Part shown: positions 37,722 to 44,116 of the stretch, piece after piece
Position numbering within the stretch: the first letter of the stretch is position 1
Layout: every line of letters starts with the position of its first letter
Assembly (NCBI RefSeq): GCF_918741275.1
Contig: NZ_CAKKNA010000001.1
Span: forward strand, 310,001 to 374,000
Direction of reading: 5' to 3'
Length of the DNA: 64,000 nucleotides
Origin: Bacillus sp. CECT 9360
GTDB lineage: Bacteria; Bacillota; Bacilli; Bacillales; DSM-1321
Translations under genes and position numbers: made by a program
The notes under the pieces: model-generated
What the model was told of the DNA's origin: nothing
Databases searched by the model: none
What the model saw: only the letters and a program-made list of their open reading frames with translations

Positions 37722-38615
37722 ATGGAAAAATTGATCATTGAAGGAAAAAAGATAAGTATAACCAACCCAGACATAATGATTTGGGAAGAAGCAGGTATTA
37801 ATAAAATCGACTACATACAATATCTGCTGAATGTTGCTCCTTTTCTCCTCGAGCATGCAAAAAACAGGCTGTTAATGATCTGGATCTATCCCCATGGCAT
37901 CGATGGGAAGAGAATTGAAAAACGCTCCCTTCCAAGCAGTGCGCCAGATTGGGTTAGCAACTCGTATTATAAAGAGAAGCAGCGGATTTTATTAAATGAT
38001 AAAGCGACATTGGTATGGGCAGCAAACTATGGTGCTTTGGAATTTCATGTTCCGTTTGATACTTATCAAAAACCTAATTATCCATTGGAAATGGTGTTCG
38101 ATTTAGATCCTCCTGATGATGAACATTTCGATCTTGTACTAGAGATCGCACTGAAACTGAAGGATGTACTAGGATCCTTGGGGCTCACTTCTGTTCCCAG
38201 GACCTCAGGTTCAACCGGTATGCAAATTTTCATTCCTATCGCCTCAGAGTATCCATTTGAAGAAACAAGAAAAATAAATAAATTTATCGCTGAATATTTA
38301 GTTGAGAAGATGCCTAGCGCTTTAACGTTAGAAAGAGCTGTTGAAAAAAGAGAAAACAAGGTTTATTTTGACTACTTACAACTGTGGAAAGGCAGAACAA
38401 TGCCAGCCGTTTATTCGTCCAGAGGAAAACCACAAGCCACAGTCGCCACACCTGTCACATGGGAGGAAGTACAAGTCGGCTTCCATCCGACTGACTTCTC
38501 GATAGTAAATATAAGCGAACGAATCCGTGAAAAAGGCGATCTGTTTTCTATGATCACTACAAAAAAGACACCTCAAAACCTTGATGAAATCCTTTTATTT
38601 ATAAAGAAACATTAA
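37722..38615 (+). CDS. Stand-alone LigD-type polymerase/primase domain
   Basis: A 297-residue protein of the archaeo-eukaryotic primase fold found as the PolDom of bacterial NHEJ ligase LigD. Signature parts are EKRSLP, EFHVPFDTY, the metal-binding FDLDPP (Asp127, Asp129), RTSGSTGMQIFIP and YLQLWKGRTMPAVYSSRG. PolDom proteins usually read SGxxGxH; here Gln168 replaces His. In B. subtilis YkoU the domain is fused to the ligase; here it stands alone, and no ligase or Ku gene is in the window. GGAAGGGGGTG precedes ATG 37722. It may fill gaps or add ribonucleotides during end joining in spores. Confidence 0.85.
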   Translation: MEKLIIEGKKISITNPDIMIWEEAGINKIDYIQYLLNVAPFLLEHAKNRLLMIWIYPHGIDGKRIEKRSLPSSAPDWVSNSYYKEKQRILLNDKATLVWAANYGALEFHVPFDTYQKPNYPLEMVFDLDPPDDEHFDLVLEIALKLKDVLGSLGLTSVPRTSGSTGMQIFIPIASEYPFEETRKINKFIAEYLVEKMPSALTLERAVEKRENKVYFDYLQLWKGRTMPAVYSSRGKPQATVATPVTWEEVQVGFHPTDFSIVNISERIREKGDLFSMITTKKTPQNLDEILLFIKKH

Positions 38616-38681
38616 AAACATAATGATAAAGGACTTATTATCTAAGCCTCGGGAATATCTTTTTCATAAGAGGTGATGGAA

Positions 38682-39035
38682 ATGGATAATGAGACAAATG
38701 TTTGTTTTCATTGCAAAAGATTAGTGACTTTTATCGATAATACTTGTCCAAAATGTGCTAAACCGAAAAAATTGCTGTTTGAAAAGCAAATTCAGGAGAG
38801 AAAGACACAAAGTAAAAAAGAACAAGAGGAATGGAACAAAAATGAACTAATGAGACTGAGAAACCTTAAAATAAGCGAAATTCAATGGGAGTATATCAAA
38901 TCTATTGCCCCATCCGAGCATGAACTGAATAAATTGGGGGCATACGGCTGGGAACTCGTAACGACCTATTTAATAAAGCACCATGACGACGAACAGACGC
39001 AGGAATTTATCTTTAAACGAAAAATTAATAAATAA
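38682..39035 (+). CDS. Zinc-ribbon plus DUF4177-like protein
   Basis: A 117-residue protein with an N-terminal CFHCKRL...CPKCAKP zinc ribbon, a charged linker, and a C-terminal part (WEYIKSIAPSEHELNKLG, GWELVTTY, FIFKRK) resembling DUF4177. ATG 38682 is six bases after AGAGGTG; two earlier starts overlap this site. No known function. Confidence 0.65.
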   Translation: MDNETNVCFHCKRLVTFIDNTCPKCAKPKKLLFEKQIQERKTQSKKEQEEWNKNELMRLRNLKISEIQWEYIKSIAPSEHELNKLGAYGWELVTTYLIKHHDDEQTQEFIFKRKINK

Positions 39036-39106
39036 ATGGGCCGGATCCATAAGTTTTTTTCATATGGGTAAAATATGAAAAACCTTTAATAAAGGAGTCG
39101 CTGTTA

Positions 39107-39247
39107 ATGGTTGAAGCACAGGTAAATAAGTTTTGTGAAAAATGCAAGAAAGAGACGATTCATTTTGCAAAAGAAGACGCGTTAGAGATCAAATATCGCT
39201 GCATGACATGTGATAATTATGAAGAAATAATAAAGACATTTTTTTAA
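39107..39247 (+). CDS. 46-residue zinc-ribbon protein
   Basis: Begins MVEAQVNKFCEKCKKET and ends with CMTCDNYEE; two CxxC pairs. AAAGGAG is nine bases ahead of ATG 39107. It may be co-transcribed with the preceding zinc-ribbon gene. Function unknown. Confidence 0.7.
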   Translation: MVEAQVNKFCEKCKKETIHFAKEDALEIKYRCMTCDNYEEIIKTFF

Positions 39248-39388
39248 ATGCCTAACACCGATTATTCCTTTTCGACCGAATGTTATTACATCCTATACAC
39301 AAAAAGCGTTTCCACCAAATGGAACGTGAAGTATGCCTCCTGTAGGGTAATAATAAAGGCGATAACCTTGAAAGGATGGGATGTGCGC

Positions 39389-40036
39389 ATGTCTTTAGAA
39401 TGGTTTGACCGAGTATGCGGGGAATTACAAGATAGCCTTGAATCCATCTGTGATAAATACGACCAAAACGGCGGGATGTTGATTGAACGGGGTGCAAAAC
39501 ATCCGAGAATCGAATTCTTCACAGAAGGGGAAGAGGATGAACGAGAGTATTTTACTACCTTATTCTTTGACCCGCATAATGAAGAATTCTATATGGAATC
39601 TTTTGAACCTGATCTTGGTCACGTTAGCAAGGTAGTCCTATCTGATATAGAGGATATCGTTGATGCAGTCCATGAGAGCTTACACGACTATGTGAACGAT
39701 GAGGGCTTGAACGAAGATGGTTATGTGGATGAAGAGGATTTACATGATCTGGATGAGAGCGGAGACATTCAGCTTCTAGAAGAGATCGATGTAGAATGGG
39801 AAACCCCTGAAGTGACAGCTTATTTAGAAGAAAATGAAGTAGAGGTTACTTATCAATTCGGGGTCATCCAGGAAACAGGTGATGGCGTTCTCAAGCGGAT
39901 CAACCGGATTTGGACGGATGATGAAGACTTGATAAAAGACGAAACCAACTTCATTTTTAGTAAGGAAGAAGCAACCACGATTATCGCGATGATTGCCAGC
40001 CACATGGATTCAATGAGTGAAATGGATATTCAATGA
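39389..40036 (+). CDS. Acidic hypothetical protein
   Basis: A 215-residue, strongly acidic protein that begins MSLEWFDRVCGELQDS. It is soluble, without membrane helices, with a long Asp/Glu-rich middle (DEEDLHDLDES). AAAGGATGG precedes ATG 39389; the upstream open frame back to 39248 has no ribosome site and the character of non-coding DNA. A hairpin terminator follows. I do not recognise the family. Confidence 0.7.
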   Translation: MSLEWFDRVCGELQDSLESICDKYDQNGGMLIERGAKHPRIEFFTEGEEDEREYFTTLFFDPHNEEFYMESFEPDLGHVSKVVLSDIEDIVDAVHESLHDYVNDEGLNEDGYVDEEDLHDLDESGDIQLLEEIDVEWETPEVTAYLEENEVEVTYQFGVIQETGDGVLKRINRIWTDDEDLIKDETNFIFSKEEATTIIAMIASHMDSMSEMDIQ

Positions 40037-40042
40037 TTTCAA

Positions 40043-40071
40043 AAAGCCGCCGAAATTTTGGGCGGTTCTTC
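40043..40071 (+). terminator. Likely intrinsic terminator
   Basis: GCCGCC pairs with GGGCGG around AAATTTT, followed by a short T-rich segment. Confidence 0.6.
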
Positions 40072-40220
40072 TATTCATTCGCTTATTGTTAGAGAAATTA
40101 TAGATATTGATTACACCTTTATCGATAACTTCGGTAAAATCCAGAATCTTTTCATTAAAAAAGCATAAGCGGACACAATAAATAGCAGGTTCCTAACAAT
40201 AACCCATAAAGGTGAAAACA

Positions 40221-40558
40221 ATGACAGATTTTTGTCCGGTCATATGGCCGGAAGAACCAACTCCGGAGAAGCATTTATCATGCCGCGAATGTGGACTTTA
40301 CGAGCATGGATCACGGATGGTCTGGGGCGAAGGAAATCCAGATGCGCCAATCATGATTATTCTTGATAACCCTGGAGCTCGTGAGGACCGAGAGGGAAGC
40401 CCCTTTGTTTGCGGCACGAGACAAACTTTACAAAAAGCTGCCAATGAAGTCGGCTTAGACGCGATTGATTTGTATGTTACATCTATATTGGGGTCCTGCC
40501 AACAAAACGCGGAAAACATACGCTAAACAAATTTGAACAAGAAGAAAGCCGAAAATTC
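40221..40558 (+). pseudogene. N-terminal half of a disrupted family 4-like uracil-DNA glycosylase
   Basis: AAAGGTGA precedes ATG 40221. The frame reads CRECGLYEHGSRMVWGEG, PDAPIMIILDNPGARED, EGSPFVCGTRQ and DLYVTSIL, the familiar first half of family 4/5 UDGs. After about 40495 the original frame is lost; reading continues sensibly in the next frame as PTKRGKHTLNKFEQEESR, so a 1-nt indel is likely. Homology then stops near 40558. The matching C-terminal half lies in the same orientation at 42451-42654. The gene appears split by foreign DNA and should be inactive. Confidence 0.85.
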
Positions 40559-40588
40559 CTACGCAAAGGAATTTTCGGCTTTATTTTT
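40545..40588. terminator. Long terminator hairpin at the left edge of the insertion
   Basis: Near-perfect 16-bp stem AAAGCCGAAAATTCCT/AGGAATTTTCGGCTTT, followed by TATTTTTATT. It serves the end of the reverse-strand MFS gene at least in position, and marks where UDG homology ends. Confidence 0.8.
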
Positions 40589-40661
40589 ATTGTACTATTA
40601 AAAATTTCCCCCATTAAATTTGGTCGATATTACGATAATTCCTAATCCTTTTACAAGCCTT

Positions 40662-41894
40662 TTACTGATATTTATTACCTACATTAACAATCTGTGAGCT
40701 TTGATTTCCTTTTCGGAATGTAAAAACAGCAAAAATTGTTGAGGTCAAATACAGGAAAAATGCCAAGTAATAGACATAAACTACACCCACATAGTCTGAA
40801 ATCACACCAGTAATAAATACAGAAAGTGCAAATATTAAATAATAAAGGTTATCTTTCGCTGCATACAATTTGGATAATGTATTATCTAATATGACTTTCT
40901 GTATATAAGTCTGCTGGGAAATATCTCTTAATTGGTAAAAGGGACCCATCAAGACTACTAAGGCAAGAGCTACCCAGGCGGTACTGTTAATGGCATAAAA
41001 AAGGACCAAGATACTTACCATAAACGAACCTGTTATAATCCCTTTGATTAAATGTTTTTGAAGCTTAATGGAGAATAAAGTGATAAGTATTCCACCTAAA
41101 ATACTTCCAGCATAATAACTTGAATTTATGAAACCCCACCATTGTTCTCCTTTTTTTAATACTTCATTTACAAATACCAAGGTTATTCCCCCTATCCAAA
41201 TCCCAGAGGCAATTCCTTCTAATATATCCATAGTTGTAATAGTTCTCATATGATTTTTTTTACTGAAAAGAATAAACCAACCAGCTTTAATAACTTCCCA
41301 TTTCGGTCGTTTCTTTGCTTCTTTTATCTTTGTGGTTTTTATTTGTAATGATGAAAATAAAGAAAGTGCTAATAGGCCTATGCTCACTATTAAAGCCCAA
41401 TTGGCTCCATAATAATTAACGGCTATCGGTCCTAAAGACCACCCAAGTAAAGCAAATGTTTGATCAGTTGTACTAACAAGGCTATTTGCTTTTCCTGTCT
41501 TCGAGTCTTGCACCAGTTCGGGTATTAGTGACATACGGGATGGGGAGGCAAACCCATCCATAAATCCTGCTAGGCCGATCAATGAAAAAATAAGCGATAA
41601 TTGCACAACCTGGTTGATTTCCGTTATTAATATACCTAGTATAGATGCAATTATAAGCAATTGAGTAAGTAAAGACATACTTAAGATTTTTTTTAATGGT
41701 GTATTTTCTGTAGCCAGAGGGAATACAAAGGAACTCAAGAGTTTACCAATCACATGAATGAACATAACTACAGAAGCAAGAGTAGCGGAATGAGTAATCG
41801 AGAAAATAGTTAAGGTTATGGTCATTGTATATAATGATAAGGCAAGCTTTCCAAAAGAGATACTGACCCAAAGATAGTAAAAAGATTTATTCAC
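40662..41894 (-). CDS. MFS transporter inside a disrupted UDG gene
   Basis: A 410-residue polytopic membrane protein of the major facilitator superfamily with 10-12 hydrophobic segments; GFMDGFASPSRMSLIPELVQD and WSLGPIAVNYYG fit the DHA3-like group. Base composition is more AT-rich than flanking genes. It starts 19 bp after the end of a decayed FGE gene on the same strand, so both came as a unit. No substrate can be assigned. Confidence 0.78.
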   Translation of the reverse strand: MNKSFYYLWVSISFGKLALSLYTMTITLTIFSITHSATLASVVMFIHVIGKLLSSFVFPLATENTPLKKILSMSLLTQLLIIASILGILITEINQVVQLSLIFSLIGLAGFMDGFASPSRMSLIPELVQDSKTGKANSLVSTTDQTFALLGWSLGPIAVNYYGANWALIVSIGLLALSLFSSLQIKTTKIKEAKKRPKWEVIKAGWFILFSKKNHMRTITTMDILEGIASGIWIGGITLVFVNEVLKKGEQWWGFINSSYYAGSILGGILITLFSIKLQKHLIKGIITGSFMVSILVLFYAINSTAWVALALVVLMGPFYQLRDISQQTYIQKVILDNTLSKLYAAKDNLYYLIFALSVFITGVISDYVGVVYVYYLAFFLYLTSTIFAVFTFRKGNQSSQIVNVGNKYQ

Positions 41895-41912
41895 CTTTCT
41901 CTCCCTCGCTTC

Positions 41913-42467
41913 TTAAACTTCGTAAACACATCTAAATCCAACATCATTATTTCTTTCAATCAATAATCTTTTATCATAAAAAGCAGGATGTAATAATTCT
42001 CCTGCACTTGTAAACGATCCACCCTTTACAATGATCCATCCTGACTAATCATCCCAAACTAGAGACTTATCCATACCTCTAAAGGTTGGTTCTTGCTCTT
42101 TTTGATCCATATATCTTGTTCTTGTCCACTCCCAAGTGTTTCCTATCATTCCGATAATACCAAAAGGAGATTTGTTAGAATCCTTTTTAAAAACGGAATG
42201 AGTTTTTATTATATCACTTCGCTCAATCAAAATTTCTCTCCACTTATTTATTGAAAAATCTTCAATATCAAAAGCGTGGATGAAATCATTAATAAAGTTT
42301 TCCTCTGCATGATAATCATAGCCATTTACCCCTCTAGCAGCTTTCTCCCACTGATCAGTTGTAGGTACCTTCTTTCCCTTCCATGCAGCAAATGCATAAG
42401 CATCATACCAATCTATTCCGGTAACCGGATGATCGGACTGGGCACTATCATTATTATGCTTAGGCAA
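41913..42467 (-). pseudogene. Decayed formylglycine-generating enzyme/SUMF1-like gene
   Basis: The frame encodes the C-terminal half of an FGE-sulfatase domain: SDHPVTGIDWYDAYAFAAWKGKKVPTTDQWE in short form HPVTGIDWYDAYAFAAW, then AARGVNGYDY and GNTWEWTRTRY. An in-frame TAG at 42045-42047 interrupts it, but the same frame continues with VKGGSFTSAGELLHP and NDVGFRCVYEV, the normal end of the family, stopping at 41913. The N-terminal half is missing; the open frame begins at a TTG with no site, where UDG sequence starts. Thus it is truncated and carries a nonsense codon. Confidence 0.82.
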
Positions 42468-42654
42468 CGTCGCGGTTCAATCTTTCTTTAAAGACGAGGA
42501 CGTTGATGTAAAATCCTTACGCGGTTCTTGGCATGATGTTCATGGATTTCCGACTGCAGTAGCTTACCATCCCCTGGCAGTCAGACGTCGCCCAAATTTA
42601 TGGCCGTTATTTAAGCAAGATTGGTTGCAGGTTGCCGAGCGTTATCACTATTAA
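42451..42654 (+). pseudogene. C-terminal half of the disrupted uracil-DNA glycosylase
   Basis: In the forward strand the frame reads LCLGNVAVQSFF, KSLRGSWHDVHGFPTAVAYHPLAV in short form GFPTAVAYHPLAV, RRRPNLWPLFKQDW and ends TAA at 42652-42654. The LGNxA strand and the YHP motif B are those of family 4 UDGs. It has no start of its own and completes the fragment at 40221-40558, with about 20-25 residues missing between them. Confidence 0.85.
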
Positions 42655-42676
42655 CATCCCAATAATGAGACTGTCA

Positions 42677-42712
42677 AAAAAATAAACCCAAAAAGATGGG
42701 TTTATTTTTTTT
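42677..42712. terminator. Bidirectional terminator
   Basis: AAATAAACCCA/TGGGTTTATTT with a short A-rich loop, flanked by A7 and T8 so that it works on both strands; it overlaps the stop codon of the reverse-strand YndM gene. Confidence 0.85.
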
Positions 42713-43142
42713 CTTTATCTTGGGGAGTAAAGGGATAAATCTCTTCTGCCGTTTCCGTCTGATACTGAACTCCCTGTAGCCATCGCGGCCTAAACCGTCT
42801 CGGAAAAGTGTTCCTTGCAACATACCTGTGATACAAATACTCAAACATCGCTATCAAAGTAGCGGCAATAAAAGTGATATAAATAGGATTTCCGACTGTA
42901 GTCATACCCGAAACCAATGACCATATGATTATCAGCGATATACTAAAATCAGCTAGCGTAGCTATATAATTATTAGTTCTTGGTAAGATGACCAAGTCCC
43001 CAATAATATATGCGACTACATTCAAAGTAACAGCAATGAGAACAACACTTGTGAATGACATTCCAAATGCAAGGCTTAGAACAATATACAATAGAACCAG
43101 AGTAGAAACAAACTTAACCATTATCGTTCGTAAGTGTCGCAA
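42702..43142 (-). CDS. YndM family membrane protein (DUF2512)
   Basis: A 146-residue protein with four hydrophobic helices and a charged C-terminal tail (RRFRPRWLQG), matching the YndM/DUF2512 family of Bacillaceae. The start is TTG 43142, seven bases from GGAGGTGAT. No biochemical role is known; homologues are often linked to sporulation. Confidence 0.82.
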   Translation of the reverse strand: MRHLRTIMVKFVSTLVLLYIVLSLAFGMSFTSVVLIAVTLNVVAYIIGDLVILPRTNNYIATLADFSISLIIIWSLVSGMTTVGNPIYITFIAATLIAMFEYLYHRYVARNTFPRRFRPRWLQGVQYQTETAEEIYPFTPQDKEKK

Positions 43143-43325
43143 TGAAAATCACCTCCTGTCCTATCATTTTTTCCTAGAGCATGGTAGATAATTCACAATA
43201 TAGATAAAGGAAAACTGGGATTTCATAAATGATAAACGAAAAAAGTTTCAAGACTTATTAAGTTAAAGTAATATCTAAGCCATCTTCACAATATGATTAA
43301 ATATCTATTTGGGGAATGGGGCGGT

Positions 43326-43721
43326 ATGGTGAAAAAAGATATTGAATTCTTGATTACGAAAGAGATGCTAGCTCAATACGTAGAATTGAATCGCAAGAAA
43401 AAGGAAGTTGAAGCTCAATTGGATCAACTGAAGAAAGTGTTTAATAATTACTTTGACGTGTCAGTTGGCCAGAATGTTAAAGGCGAAATTACCATCAGTG
43501 ATTATAAATTGCAAAGACAAATAAGAACAACTGAAAAATTCGAGCAGGATTTAACAGTAAAAAGGCTGGAAGAGTTAAATATGAATGAGCTTATTCAAAA
43601 AAAGCCGGATGAGGTAAAGATCAAATCCGCTTTAAATCTAGGATTATTAAATACAAAGGATTTAGAAGATTGTATCATCACAAATTCCTCGCAGGCCATT
43701 TACGTAAAAAATGTAGAATGA
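43326..43721 (+). CDS. Hypothetical protein, coiled-coil N-terminus
   Basis: A 131-residue soluble protein starting MVKKDIEFLITKEMLAQYVE, with a heptad-like segment NRKKKEVEAQLDQLKKVF and a C-terminal part without recognised motif. GGGGCGG lies just before ATG 43326; another ATG 11 codons upstream has no site. A terminator follows. It may be phage-derived or a bacterial housekeeping hypothetical; I cannot say which. Confidence 0.6.
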   Translation: MVKKDIEFLITKEMLAQYVELNRKKKEVEAQLDQLKKVFNNYFDVSVGQNVKGEITISDYKLQRQIRTTEKFEQDLTVKRLEELNMNELIQKKPDEVKIKSALNLGLLNTKDLEDCIITNSSQAIYVKNVE

Positions 43722-43756
43722 AACAATCTTGTTTTTTTGTAAAAATCTATTTATAC

Positions 43757-43779
43757 AGAGCCTAAAAGGGCTCTTTTTT
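43757..43779 (+). terminator. Intrinsic terminator
   Basis: AGAGCC/GGGCTCT with a short loop and T6. Confidence 0.8.
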
Positions 43780-44116
43780 ATTGCTGGTTTTATACAGCGG
43801 ATATATTCATCTTTAGAATAGGAACAAAATTATAGAAATGTCAGTTGCTTTATTTTCAAAGAGCTATCTTCTAGAAGGAGTATTTATTAACATGAAAAAA
43901 GCTTCACTCAAAAAAGTTTACAACGTTAACACTTCATTTAAAATTTCCTATATACACTATGGAATAATGTCGAAATGTGTCGATATAAGTAGAATAAAAA
44001 CGAAACTTCTTCCATCTCTACCATTTAGATAGAATATCACGTTTAAAGAAAGTTCCGTTCAATAAATTGATTCAATGCTACGGTTATTATACTTAATTTT
44101 ATTAGGAGTGTTAAAG

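Noticed and set aside
42045-42047. TAG in the FGE frame as a pyrrolysine codon
   Set aside because: No pyl genes are visible and the gene is also truncated at its 5' end, so a nonsense mutation is far simpler.
40662-42467. The MFS+FGE segment as an insertion sequence or transposon
   Set aside because: There is no transposase, no terminal inverted repeat and no clear target duplication at its edges.
43838-44032. 64-codon open frame before the c-di-GMP gene (or 46 codons from an internal ATG with AGAAGGAG)
   Set aside because: The internal start has a fair ribosome site, but the peptide has no recognisable character and ends close to the next gene's region. Support was too weak to list it.
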